Part shown: positions 7,906-16,374 of the stretch, piece by piece
Numbering within the stretch: position 1 is the first letter of the stretch
Layout: each line of letters begins with the position of its first letter
Assembly (NCBI GenBank): GCA_039196965.1
Contig: JBCCUK010000020.1
Coordinates: 1-64,000, forward strand
Source: CALLCD01 sp039196965
Lineage (GTDB): Bacteria; Pseudomonadota; Alphaproteobacteria; Caulobacterales; Hyphomonadaceae
Length of the DNA: 64,000 bases
Reading direction: 5' to 3'
Made by a program: the position numbers and the translations under genes
Notes under the pieces: generated by a model
Seen by the model: only the letters and a program-made list of their open reading frames with translations
Told to the model about the DNA's origin: nothing
Databases searched by the model: none

Positions 7906-9945
7906 ATGTCTAAACTTAAACTATCTGTAGGATTATTAGCTTTGGCTACGGCACTTTCCGCATGTGGCGACGGGGATTCAGACCCGCAACCGATGCCAGT
8001 TGATGTGCCGCCTCCGCCAGCTCCACCACCGCCGCCTCCGCCACCACCGCCTCCCCCAGCGGGAACGACGGTATCTTCAGGAGCGGTGACAGGTTTCTCC
8101 AGTATTGTCGTCGATGGTGTTGTTCTGGAAACAACCGATATGACGGTATTTGCCATTGAAGGTGAAGACGACGTGATTGGAGATGACAGTGTCATCGCCC
8201 TCGGCACCGTCGTCTCCGCGAATGCAACACAAAACGATGATGGATCTCTAACGGCAACGGAGTTCGTCGTCGACGATGGTATTCTTGGCGTGATCGAAAG
8301 CATCTCATCCGATTCTGCCAATCCGGAGTTCGGCACCTTCGTTGTTGTTGGTCAGACGATCATTGTTGATGGGAACACTGTTTTCGACGACGATATTGAT
8401 GATCTTGATGGTGTTGCGGGTGTAGATATCCGCGACCTGGATCCTGCACTCTCTCCGGGTGGTCTCGGACTGGTCGTGGAGATTAGCGGCTTCCCGACGG
8501 AATTCGGTGCGATTGCGGCGCGTATTGATGACGAGGACGATTTCGACGCCACCAATATCGGTACGCCGGGCGACGACGATGACGAGGTTCAGGTCGTTGG
8601 TTTTGTCGATACTGTTGATCCGCTTGGTAACTTCTTTGCCATCAACGGTGCGACATTTTTTGTGAACGCAGACACCGATCTCGACGACGGGATTGTAGTT
8701 GACGATACGCTGCTCGGAGCCTTCGTAGAAGTCGAAGCCGACATTGATGGTGCCGGCGACTTTATTGCGGTCGAGGTCGAAGACGAAGCAGACGTGTTCG
8801 ACGATCTGTTTGATGACGATTTCGATGACGATTTTGAAATCGATATTGAAGGCCTGCTCCAATCCGTGGATCTCGATGCCGATCCAGATCTGATCATTAT
8901 CAATGGCGTTGATATCACTGTCGCCGATGCAAGCGGGCTTTCCAGCCTCGTTGGTCAGATTGTCGATCTTGAGGGTACTTTCGATACGGACGGTGTTCTC
9001 ACCCTCTCCGAAACAGGGGTGGAGGAAGGCAACTCTGTGGAGATCGAGGATCTCATCGCAAGTATCGATACTGCAGCAGGCACATTCACAACGCGCCTCG
9101 GTATCGAAATCACACCGACCGGTGCCAGCCGTCTCGAAATCGATGATGACGCATTGGATGATGATAATCTCACACCCGATGAATTTCTAAATGCTATCTC
9201 TGTGGGCGATGAAGTCGAGGCGCGCGGCATCCCGGAAACAGATGGTATTGTCTGGACGCGTATCGAAGTCGAAGATGACGACGATGATGATGAATGTAGT
9301 TTGCAGGGACCAGTTGAGGGCGGTTCAATAAGTGATCCTACCTTCAGTATTCTCGGTGTTACGATAGATACGACTGGTCTCGAAGATGATGACTTCGAAG
9401 ATGATGACGATAACTCGATTGGGCGGTCCGGATTTTTTAACGTCTTGATGCCCGGAGATGTGGTCGAAGCTGAAAGCGACGATGACGGATTGGGATGCTC
9501 CGATGGTCTGCTTCAAACATTCGATGATGGCGAAGTTGGCTTCGAAGACGATGACGATATTGTTGGTAATGGTTCCTTTGACGATGATGACGATGATGAC
9601 GATGATGACGATGATGACGATGATGACGATGATGACGATGATGACGATGATGACGATGATGATGCCGATGGTATCAATACGCTTGAGGTGTCCGGAGATG
9701 TCAGTCAGCTAAATGCGTCTGCCAATACTTTTTTCGTATCCGGCTTTCTCATTACCGTGACGAATGACACACTTATCGATGATGATATCATTGAGGAGGC
9801 ACGCGGCGACGATGAGGATGTTGAATCAGATATACCACTCGGCGATCTGCCGGAGACGCTCGGCGAGTTGCTGGAAAATGGCGACGAGGTCGAAGTCCTC
9901 ATCAACGCAGACGGTATCGCCATAGAAATCGATGATGAGGATTAG
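7906..9945 (+). CDS. DUF5666-repeat acidic lipoprotein with poly-Asp tract
   Basis: This 679-residue exported protein begins with a lipoprotein signal (lipobox LSAC, Cys20) and then a proline-rich linker of almost uninterrupted Pro at residues ~27-50. The rest consists of repeated small beta-rich units of DUF5666 type, with phrases such as VTGFSSIVVDGVVL, VVGFVDTVDPLGNFFAI and VSGDVSQLNASANTFFVSG. The protein is extremely acidic. At residues ~559-586 it has 28 consecutive Asp encoded by a 9-bp repeat. It probably sits on the outer membrane or periplasmic face; cation binding (for example Ca) is inference. An ATG with AGGGAG upstream supports the start. Function unknown. Confidence 0.85.
   Translation: MSKLKLSVGLLALATALSACGDGDSDPQPMPVDVPPPPAPPPPPPPPPPPPAGTTVSSGAVTGFSSIVVDGVVLETTDMTVFAIEGEDDVIGDDSVIALGTVVSANATQNDDGSLTATEFVVDDGILGVIESISSDSANPEFGTFVVVGQTIIVDGNTVFDDDIDDLDGVAGVDIRDLDPALSPGGLGLVVEISGFPTEFGAIAARIDDEDDFDATNIGTPGDDDDEVQVVGFVDTVDPLGNFFAINGATFFVNADTDLDDGIVVDDTLLGAFVEVEADIDGAGDFIAVEVEDEADVFDDLFDDDFDDDFEIDIEGLLQSVDLDADPDLIIINGVDITVADASGLSSLVGQIVDLEGTFDTDGVLTLSETGVEEGNSVEIEDLIASIDTAAGTFTTRLGIEITPTGASRLEIDDDALDDDNLTPDEFLNAISVGDEVEARGIPETDGIVWTRIEVEDDDDDDECSLQGPVEGGSISDPTFSILGVTIDTTGLEDDDFEDDDDNSIGRSGFFNVLMPGDVVEAESDDDGLGCSDGLLQTFDDGEVGFEDDDDIVGNGSFDDDDDDDDDDDDDDDDDDDDDDDDDDDDADGINTLEVSGDVSQLNASANTFFVSGFLITVTNDTLIDDDIIEEARGDDEDVESDIPLGDLPETLGELLENGDEVEVLINADGIAIEIDDED
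9580..9663 (+). repeat. 9-bp tandem repeat (GACGATGAT), coding poly-Asp
   Basis: 84 bases made of about 9.3 perfect copies of GACGATGAT, giving 28 Asp codons. The unit is a multiple of three, so copy-number change by slippage would lengthen or shorten the Asp run without a frameshift. Confidence 0.97.
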
Positions 9946-9997
9946 GGTTTTCTTTGAGTCGTTCGCCTGAAAGCGGTTAACTCAATATGCAGTAGGC

Positions 9998-10035
9998 GGA
10001 GGGGTTGCCAAACTATGGTGAGTCCCTCCGGCTTT
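9998..10035 (+). terminator. Possible terminator of the DUF5666 gene
   Basis: GGAGGG (9998-10003) pairs with CCCTCC (10024-10029), with an inner CCA/TGG stem, followed by GGCTTTCTT. The T-run is weak. The position between two convergent genes suits a terminator. Confidence 0.35.
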
Positions 10036-10066
10036 CTTGAATCAAGAGAACGAGGCTAGAAGATCG

Positions 10067-10969
10067 CTATTCTGCATGGCTGGCCTTTGCGCCGCCGAAT
10101 GCGTTTGCTGTAATCTCGCAGAGGATGTTGAAAACCTCCTGACGAAAGGGTGTTTTTCTGCGTGCCAGCCCAATCGACCGGAAGGGTGGCGTTCCCAGGA
10201 ATGGGATGTACTTTATGTGTGGGTCAGGTTCGCTTATGGCGATTTGCGGCATGAGTGTTATGCCTGTGTCTGCACGAACCATTTGTCGAAGCGTTTCCAG
10301 GCTGGTGGCAGACAAGTCGGTTCTGTCGCCTACGCCAAGCAGTTCGCATACGGACAAGGCTTGATCTCGGAAGCAGTGGCCTTCCTCCAGAAGCATAAGG
10401 CTGTGCTGGTTTAGAATGCCCGTGCCAACGCAGGAAAGATCAGCAAGCTGATGAGAGGCATTCACCGCAAGAAGGAACGGGTCGTCGAAAAGGTGTTCAG
10501 CCGTCAGAAATGAGTCGTGCAATGGCAAGGCCAGGAACGCTGCATCGATTGTCCCATTGTGCAGTTTCTCATGCAGCTCCTCGGATTTATCTTCAGCGAA
10601 AACCAAGCGAAGTTCCGGCAGGCGTTCTTTCACAAGAGGCACGAGGTCGGGGAGAATGTAGCTCGCAAGGGTTGGAATGATACCCAAGCGATACCGGCCG
10701 GCCAGTGGATCCTGAGCCGACGTTGCGAGTTCCTTGATTTGATCGGTTTCCTGGAGGACACGCCTGGCAGACTGAACGATATGTTGTCCGATATCGGTCG
10801 GCAGGACATGCTTATTGTTGCGCTCAAATAATGTAACGCCAAGAGATTCCTCGAGTTTTTTAACCTGTAGGCTGAGCGTAGGCTGGCTGACAGAACAGTG
10901 CGCTGCGGCTTTGCTGAAGCTTCGTAGATCGGCAACTGCTATGACATATTCCAAGTCTCTGATGTTCAT
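10067..10969 (-). CDS. oxyR: Peroxide sensor OxyR (LysR family)
   Basis: This is a 300-residue LysR-type regulator with an N-terminal winged helix-turn-helix (SFSKAAAHCSVSQPTLSLQVKKLEE, residues ~17-41) and a C-terminal ligand/redox domain. The OxyR signature EEGHCFRDQALSVC places Cys199 and Cys208 exactly where E. coli OxyR has its peroxide-sensing disulfide pair, so the redox switch looks intact. It is divergently transcribed from katG across 293 bp, the classical arrangement for OxyR control of catalase. OxyR normally also represses its own gene from a site in such a shared region. Confidence 0.95.
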   Translation of the reverse strand: MNIRDLEYVIAVADLRSFSKAAAHCSVSQPTLSLQVKKLEESLGVTLFERNNKHVLPTDIGQHIVQSARRVLQETDQIKELATSAQDPLAGRYRLGIIPTLASYILPDLVPLVKERLPELRLVFAEDKSEELHEKLHNGTIDAAFLALPLHDSFLTAEHLFDDPFLLAVNASHQLADLSCVGTGILNQHSLMLLEEGHCFRDQALSVCELLGVGDRTDLSATSLETLRQMVRADTGITLMPQIAISEPDPHIKYIPFLGTPPFRSIGLARRKTPFRQEVFNILCEITANAFGGAKASHAE

Positions 10970-10999
10970 GACGACCCGCTATTGATGACCTCTATCGAT

Positions 11000-11020
11000 A
11001 CAATTTGAACAATCAATTGT
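11000..11020. promoter_or_regulatory. Candidate OxyR/LysR operator
   Basis: ACAATT-N9-AATTGT, a perfect 6+6 inverted repeat with T-N11-A symmetry typical of LysR-type sites, lies 31-51 bp before the oxyR start and ~245 bp before katG. Assignment to OxyR is inference from position; the four-element ATAG/CTAT consensus is not evident. Confidence 0.5.
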
Positions 11021-11073
11021 ACATTGATCTCGCCTATTGCCAGAAAGATTTTAATAGCTTCTGTCAATGAATT

Positions 11074-11088
11074 TGCAAGTCATTTGCA
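11074..11088. promoter_or_regulatory. TGCAA-N5-TTGCA palindrome, possible Fur-like box
   Basis: A 15-bp inverted repeat TGCAA-GTCAT-TTGCA in the oxyR-katG gap. It resembles the TGCAA/TTGCA-type boxes of alphaproteobacterial Fur/Mur regulators as I recall them. Iron control of a heme catalase would make sense, but this is inference. Confidence 0.35.
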
Positions 11089-11262
11089 ACTCTTCGGCAG
11101 GCTCGTTGCGATTTCAGAGAGTTCCTGACCCATGTGCCAGCGTGATCTTCAAATTCATCGATATGGCCACCGCGGCGGCAGCCTGAAATCGGCAAACGGT
11201 ATGCCGCTTAGTCGGCAGATTCGGATCCCTTTCGCTTCATATCAAAAACCTGGAGTTCACTT

Positions 11263-13563
11263 ATGAAATACACCCTCAAAGCTGTATTGCTTGCTTCTGC
11301 CTCGGCACTGTTGTCCGATGCAGTTATGGCCACACCGCCTGGATTTCTGCCTCCGTCCATGGGTGGAACACCCCCTACATCTGGTGGTGAAGCGAAGTCT
11401 GTCGACTTTTGGTGGCCTGATTACGTGGACCTCTCTCGCTTGAGGCAGAATGGCTACGATGCCGACCCGATGGGTGAGGACTTCGACTATGCAGAAGCAT
11501 TCCTCTCGCTCGATCTCGAAGAGGTCAAAGCTGATATCGACGCGGTTATGACGGATTCCCAGGATTGGTGGCCTGCGGATTATGGCAACTATGCGGGCTT
11601 TATGGTGCGTATGGCTTGGCATTCTGCTGGCACGTATCGTTCAGGTGATGGCCGCGGTGGGTCCGACGGTGGCCAGCAGCGGTTTGAACCCCTGAATAGT
11701 TGGCCAGACAATGCATCATTGGACAAAGCGCGCCGCTTGTTGTGGCCGGTCAAGCAAAAGTACGGACATAATCTTTCATGGGCTGATCTGATCGTACTCG
11801 CAGGCAATGTTGCTCTTGAGAATAGCGGGTTTAAGACATATGGCTTCGCTGGTGGTCGCACAGACGACTGGGAACCTGAACTCGTATACTGGGGGCCTGA
11901 AACCAAGTTTCTGGCATCCGACCGCCGATTTGACGAAGGTGGCGACCTGGAAGAGCCGCTTGGCGCTTCTGAAATGGCGTTGATTTATGTCAATCCGGAA
12001 GGCCCGCACGGCAATCCCGATATCCTTGCCTCTGCAAATATAATTCGGACGACGTTTGGCCGTATGGGAATGAATGACGAGGAAACCGTTGCTCTGATTG
12101 TTGGCGGCCACACGCTGGGCAAAGCCCATGGTGCTCACAAGGCAGCTGATTGCGTAGGCGCGGAACCGGCTGCGGCGGGTCTCTACAGGCAGGGACTAGG
12201 CTGGAAAAACAAATGCGGATCCGGTGCGGGTGCAGATGCGGTTACAAGCGGGCTCGAAGGTGCCTGGACCGCAACGCCCGTTGCCTGGAGCAATAATTAC
12301 GTTCAGAATCTTTATGCCTTTGAATGGAAGCTTTCCAGCAGCCCTGGCGGCGGCAAGCAATGGGTGCCCGAAAATGAAGAGGAAGTGAGATTCATTCCCG
12401 ATGCTCACGACCCGGACAAGTTCCATGCACCGATTATGTTCACGACCGATCTCGCGCTTCGATATGATCCTGAATACGGCAAGGTCGCCCAGCGGTTCCT
12501 CGAGAATCCGGAGGATATGGATGACGCTTTTGCCCGTGCGTGGTTCAAGCTGACCCACCGGGATATGGGGCCGAAGACGAGATATATCGGTCTGGAAGTC
12601 CCGGAGGGCGATAATATCTGGCAAGATCCACTGCCTAAAGCGGATTATGATCCTATCAATGAGAGCGATATTGAAACCCTTAAGGAGAGCATTCGCGAGA
12701 CGGGTCTGACGACATCGGAACTTGTTCGTACGTCATGGGCGTCGGCGGTCACCTTCCGCGATACTGACTACCGGGGCGGTGCTAATGGCGCACGTGTCAG
12801 GTTCGCTCCGCAGAAAGATTGGGCGCTTAATGATCCTGAGGAACTTGCACGGGTCGTCGCCACTCTTGAAGAGGTCCGGACTGAGTTTAATTCCCGCCCG
12901 GCGAGAGGTTTTGGCTTCTCTCGCAGTAAGAACGAGCGCAAGGTTTCACTTGCGGATCTAATTGTTCTCGGCGGCGCGGTTGGTATCGAGGGTGCGGCCT
13001 TAAAGGCTGGCTATGAGATTGAAGTGCCGTTCACACCAGGACGCACGGACGCAACTCAGGAGCAAACCGACACTGCCAGCTTCAATCTTCTGAAACCGGC
13101 AGCAGACGCATTCCGAAATCATTATGGGCACCTAGCTCGCCGGTCACCGTCTGAAATGATGATCGACCAGGCTGATACGCTGACATTGACGGTACCTGAA
13201 ATGACTGTGTTGATCGGCGGCATGCGGGCGCTCGATGCAAATGCTGGTGGCTCGCAGCACGGTGTGTTCACCGATAAAGCGGGTACGCTGACAAATGACT
13301 TCTTTGTCAATCTTCTAGACATGTCGACAAAGTGGGCACCGTCCGAGGCCGATGATGGCGTTTTTGAAGGTCGTGATCGCTCGACAGGGGATCTGAAGTG
13401 GACTGCGACGGAGGTTGATCTGGTCTTTGGGTCTAATACTGAGCTTCGCGCTGTCGCTGAGTTTTATGCGTATGCTGATGGTGAGGAGACGTTCGTTGAC
13501 CACTTCGTCGATGCTTGGGTAAAGGTCATGATGCTTGGCAGGTTCGATACGGAGCGCTCGTAA
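11263..13563 (+). CDS. katG: Catalase-peroxidase KatG, exported form
   Basis: This is a 766-residue bifunctional heme catalase-peroxidase. N-terminal heme-domain residues are all present: Arg116, Trp119 and His120 on the distal side (VRMAWHSAGTYR), proximal His283 (GGHTLGKAHG), and Trp119-Tyr242-Met268, which correspond to the Met-Tyr-Trp adduct needed for catalase activity. The degenerate C-terminal domain is complete. The first ~23 residues look like a Sec signal peptide (basic start, hydrophobic core, VMA cleavage site), so the enzyme probably acts in the periplasm. It faces oxyR divergently and is followed by hemA. The start has CTGGAG upstream. Confidence 0.95.
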   Translation: MKYTLKAVLLASASALLSDAVMATPPGFLPPSMGGTPPTSGGEAKSVDFWWPDYVDLSRLRQNGYDADPMGEDFDYAEAFLSLDLEEVKADIDAVMTDSQDWWPADYGNYAGFMVRMAWHSAGTYRSGDGRGGSDGGQQRFEPLNSWPDNASLDKARRLLWPVKQKYGHNLSWADLIVLAGNVALENSGFKTYGFAGGRTDDWEPELVYWGPETKFLASDRRFDEGGDLEEPLGASEMALIYVNPEGPHGNPDILASANIIRTTFGRMGMNDEETVALIVGGHTLGKAHGAHKAADCVGAEPAAAGLYRQGLGWKNKCGSGAGADAVTSGLEGAWTATPVAWSNNYVQNLYAFEWKLSSSPGGGKQWVPENEEEVRFIPDAHDPDKFHAPIMFTTDLALRYDPEYGKVAQRFLENPEDMDDAFARAWFKLTHRDMGPKTRYIGLEVPEGDNIWQDPLPKADYDPINESDIETLKESIRETGLTTSELVRTSWASAVTFRDTDYRGGANGARVRFAPQKDWALNDPEELARVVATLEEVRTEFNSRPARGFGFSRSKNERKVSLADLIVLGGAVGIEGAALKAGYEIEVPFTPGRTDATQEQTDTASFNLLKPAADAFRNHYGHLARRSPSEMMIDQADTLTLTVPEMTVLIGGMRALDANAGGSQHGVFTDKAGTLTNDFFVNLLDMSTKWAPSEADDGVFEGRDRSTGDLKWTATEVDLVFGSNTELRAVAEFYAYADGEETFVDHFVDAWVKVMMLGRFDTERS

Positions 13564-13576
13564 AAATAACCTGGTT

Positions 13577-13620
13577 CCGCCCGCGCTGATTTTCAGCCCA
13601 AGGAGAAGCGGCGCGGGTGG
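13577..13620 (+). other. Long-arm hairpin between katG and hemA
   Basis: CCGCCCGCGC (13577-13586) can pair with GCGCGGGTGG (13611-13620), ten pairs with one G-U. The 24-base loop contains AAGGAG. No T-run follows, so it is not a clear terminator; it could be a processing or stability structure within a katG-hemA transcript. Confidence 0.4.
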
Positions 13621-13652
13621 GACACTCAGAAAAAGCAGGCCAGGTAAATTCC

Positions 13653-14933
13653 ATGGTGTATGAAGATTACTTCAAACAGGCGGTTGCAAGCCTTCACGCG
13701 GAGAAACGGTATCGGATCTTTGCAGATCTGGAACGCATCGCCGGGCGTTATCCGCAGGCGATCTACCGCGGCGGGGATACGCCTCGCGAAGTCACAGTCT
13801 GGTGCTCCAACGACTATCTTGGCATGGGCGAGCACCCGAAGGTATTGCAGGCGCTTCAGGAAACGTCTGGCGCGTTGGGAGCAACAGCGGGGGGAACTCG
13901 CAATATATCGGGCACAAGCCACCCTCTGGTCGATTTGGAAGCTGAACTGGCCGACCTTCACGGAAAAGAAAGTGCGCTTGTATTTACATCCGGGTTCGTC
14001 TCGAATGATGCAACACTGAGCACTTTGGGCAAGGTCCTTCCGGACCCTATATTCTTCTCAGACGAGTTGAACCATGCCTCCATGATCGAGGGCATTCGTC
14101 GGTCCGGAGCCAAGAAACATATCTTCCGCCACAATGATGTCGAGCATTTAGAAGAGCTGCTTCAGCGGGAGCCTTTCGAGCGCCCCAAACTTATTGCCTT
14201 TGAAAGCCTTTACTCAATGGATGGCGACATTGCACCGATTGGTGAGATTTGCGACCTTGCGACAAGGTACAATGCCTTGACCTATGTTGATGAGGTGCAT
14301 GCTGTCGGGCTGTATGGCGATCGCGGCGGCGGCATCTCCGAAGCCCAGGGGTTAGCTGACAAGATTGATATTATCGAGGGCACCTTGGCAAAAGCCTTCG
14401 GGGCGCTCGGCGGATACATCGCTGCCTCGAATGTCATCATTGATGCTATTCGTTCCTATGCGCCAGGATTTATATTCACGACAGCATTGCCACCAGCTAT
14501 CGCAGCAGCAGCTTCCGCATCGATCAAACATCTAAAGTTCTCATCTGCCGAGCGAGATTTGCATCAGCGTCGCGTTCAGCAAACCAAACATGCACTGCTT
14601 GGAGAAAACCTTCCGGTTATGCCCACGAAAACGCATATCCTACCGCTCTTTGTTGGTGATCCGCAGCAGTGCAAGGCTGCATCTGATCATCTTTTGGCCG
14701 CTCACGATATATATGTTCAGCCGATAAACTATCCCACAGTAGCCCGCGGTACAGAGCGTTTACGGCTAACACCTGGACCATATCATTCAGAAAGACATAT
14801 TGCTGGCCTGGCAACTGCTCTGAAAGAAACATGGTTGCGCTTTAATCTGCCGACGGCTGATGATGTTATGAGCGCAGACTTCATGCAAGGGCCTAATCGC
14901 AGCTGGCTGCCTGTCCATCGCGCCGGTGGCTGA
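13653..14933 (+). CDS. hemA: 5-aminolevulinate synthase
   Basis: This 426-residue PLP enzyme condenses glycine with succinyl-CoA to 5-aminolevulinate, the first step of heme synthesis in alphaproteobacteria (C4 pathway). Motifs: CSNDYLGMGEHP, GTRNISGTSHPLVDLE, VDEVHAVGLYG and the PLP lysine Lys247 in EGTLAKAFGALGGY. I place the start at the ATG 13653 because MVYEDYFKQAVASLHAEKRY aligns with family N-termini; a GTG at 13617 would add 12 unlike residues. It lies 90 bp after katG on the same strand, which may couple heme supply to heme-enzyme synthesis. The stop overlaps the next start by one base. Confidence 0.95.
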   Translation: MVYEDYFKQAVASLHAEKRYRIFADLERIAGRYPQAIYRGGDTPREVTVWCSNDYLGMGEHPKVLQALQETSGALGATAGGTRNISGTSHPLVDLEAELADLHGKESALVFTSGFVSNDATLSTLGKVLPDPIFFSDELNHASMIEGIRRSGAKKHIFRHNDVEHLEELLQREPFERPKLIAFESLYSMDGDIAPIGEICDLATRYNALTYVDEVHAVGLYGDRGGGISEAQGLADKIDIIEGTLAKAFGALGGYIAASNVIIDAIRSYAPGFIFTTALPPAIAAAASASIKHLKFSSAERDLHQRRVQQTKHALLGENLPVMPTKTHILPLFVGDPQQCKAASDHLLAAHDIYVQPINYPTVARGTERLRLTPGPYHSERHIAGLATALKETWLRFNLPTADDVMSADFMQGPNRSWLPVHRAGG

Positions 14934-15679
14934 TGGCTACCATTCGACGGTACTCGCAAAAGTTCGAGACCCTTGTCATTGGAGTCTGCATCGAGCAATC
15001 TGGCAGCATGCTGAGCTTCGATGCTGTGCTTTCAAATGCTTCCGTCCATCATGGCGGCAAAGATGCCGTGCTCGCCATGTCAGAAAACGGCCATGCTGTT
15101 CCCGATTACGCCCGGATCCCTGCTGACCGCCTCCTCTCAGTGATGACGCGCTGCGTATTTAATGCCGGATTCAACTGGAAGGTCATTGATGCCAAGTGGG
15201 AAGGCTTCGAGGCGGCCTTTGAAGGATTTGATCCCGGCAAACTCGCATTCTTCGGTGATGAAATGATGGGTAAGCTTGTGTCCGACGAGCGTATTGTTCG
15301 CAATGGACAGAAGATCAGGGCAACGTTGGAGAATGCGGCATTCGTCCACCGCATCGAAACTGAAGACGGCGGTTTTGCAGCCAAACTGGCGAATTGGGAT
15401 GCTGCGGATCAACTGGGTCTGCTTGCCTGGCTATCAAAGGATGGATCGCGACTGGGTGGGGCGACAGCTCAGTACTATCTCCGCTTTTCCGGATGGGATG
15501 CCTGGATTGCTTCAGGCGACGTCTGTCGGGCGCTTGCTGGAGCAGGCATACTCGATAAGCCCACGGCCACGTCCAAGTCAGCACTTCGAAAAGTGCAGGA
15601 CACGGTGAATAGCCTTCATGATGAAAGCGGTTTACCCCGCGCGCAAATCAGCCGTTTGCTCGCACTAAGCGTCGGCTAG
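14933..15679 (+). CDS. DNA-3-methyladenine glycosylase I-like protein
   Basis: The product has 248 residues. The body matches the Tag-type helix-hairpin-helix glycosylase family: SVMTRCVFNAGFNWKVIDAKWEGFEAAFEGFDP, then IVRNGQKIRATLENAAF and the C-terminal FLRFSGWDAW-like region. Such enzymes excise 3-methyladenine from alkylated DNA. The ATG at 14933 overlaps the hemA stop (TGATG), suggesting translational coupling. However, residues 1-25 are unlike the family, and an ATG at 15008 (MLSFDAVLSNASVHHGG) fits relatives better. The zinc-binding N-terminal Cys and C-terminal His/Cys of E. coli Tag are not obvious, so this belongs to the divergent branch. Confidence 0.8.
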   Translation: MATIRRYSQKFETLVIGVCIEQSGSMLSFDAVLSNASVHHGGKDAVLAMSENGHAVPDYARIPADRLLSVMTRCVFNAGFNWKVIDAKWEGFEAAFEGFDPGKLAFFGDEMMGKLVSDERIVRNGQKIRATLENAAFVHRIETEDGGFAAKLANWDAADQLGLLAWLSKDGSRLGGATAQYYLRFSGWDAWIASGDVCRALAGAGILDKPTATSKSALRKVQDTVNSLHDESGLPRAQISRLLALSVG

Positions 15680-15682
15680 CGA

Positions 15683-15775
15683 TCAAAGGAAGACGAGGGC
15701 GAAGCTCAGCCCGCAGAAGAGTAATGCAAGGCTAGCCACGATGTCGCGTGCGATGTCTGCCATGAACAACCCCAT
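15683..15775 (-). CDS. Possible 30-residue single-span membrane peptide
   Basis: A short frame encodes MGLFMADIARDIVASLALL followed by a hydrophobic end, a plausible transmembrane helix. An internal ATG at 15763 gives 26 residues. AAAGGA lies just before the first ATG. It comes 65 bp after the DUF4169 gene on the same strand and could be the last gene of the fumC cluster. Such short hydrophobic frames also arise by chance. Confidence 0.35.
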   Translation of the reverse strand: MGLFMADIARDIVASLALLFCGLSFALVFL

Positions 15776-15840
15776 CAGTCCTTTGGTGCTGAAGAGGATG
15801 CAAGGGAAGGGCCATACCGGAACTCGATGCGATGCCTCGC

Positions 15841-16020
15841 TCAGTCTTCGGACCGCTTCTTTCCGTCGAGATCCTTTTCCGTCTTTTTGGAGGTTTGTCT
15901 GGCGGCGGCTTTCTCCACTTTGCTTTGGCCGTACTTTACCCGATTTTCGGCTGCGCTCTTTTCCTTTGCAACCTTTGCCCGTGCTTTTCGCGCCCTATTC
16001 AGATTGATTGGCGTGACCAT
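15841..16020 (-). CDS. DUF4169 family small basic protein
   Basis: The product has 59 residues, the family's usual size. The start MVTPINLNRARKARAKVAKE and the following ENRVKYGQSKVEKAAA are the DUF4169 signature (NLNRARKARAR..A..NR.KFG..K.EK). The tail is rich in Lys and Asp. The ATG lies one base after the stop of the preceding 100-codon gene, so the two are probably coupled. In alphaproteobacteria DUF4169 genes are commonly found downstream of fumC, as here. Function unknown; it is highly charged and probably helical. Confidence 0.85.
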   Translation of the reverse strand: MVTPINLNRARKARAKVAKEKSAAENRVKYGQSKVEKAAARQTSKKTEKDLDGKKRSED

Positions 16021-16021
16021 G

Positions 16022-16324
16022 CTAATCGGCTTTCGGGTTTGCCTCCCGCCACTGTTCCATGGCGAGGGAAATCGCGAAGGTCTCCCGATATTTGGGGCTG
16101 GCTGCCGGACGCGGTGGGTTCACCCGCGCCATGTCCATAATTTCGGCAAGCTTGTTGTGAGCTGCACCTGCCTGGGCAGCACCTATGTAGGCATGAAGTT
16201 CTAGAAGAGCTGATGAAAGCGGATCATCAGCCCTCAGAACGAAATAAGGTTCGTCATCGGAAAGCTTTTCGTAGCAGTCGAACTGGGACGGGTTGGCTTT
16301 TGAGCCGACGAGAGCTGCAGTCAT
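16022..16324 (-). CDS. Hypothetical protein in the fumC cluster
   Basis: The product has 100 residues, soluble, with no signal peptide or membrane segment. Residues ~15-60 (YEKLSDDEPYFVLRADDPLSSALLELHAY) and ~70-95 look like a compact helical protein. I do not recognise the family. The stop lies one base before the DUF4169 start, and the gene follows the DUF4440-like gene by 50 bp, so it is likely part of one transcript with fumC. Confidence 0.7.
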   Translation of the reverse strand: MTAALVGSKANPSQFDCYEKLSDDEPYFVLRADDPLSSALLELHAYIGAAQAGAAHNKLAEIMDMARVNPPRPAASPKYRETFAISLAMEQWREANPKAD

Positions 16325-16374
16325 ATTCGTTATCCCTCTCTTGTATTGGTTCTGTGGGTGGGCGAGCTTTCAAC

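Noticed and set aside
8305..8918. Long open frames antisense to the DUF5666 gene
   Set aside because: They mirror the GAT/GAC codon bias of the acidic protein; no domain or ribosome site supports them.
9580..9663. Tandem repeat considered as CRISPR-like
   Set aside because: Contiguous 9-bp units with no spacers, wholly inside a coding frame.
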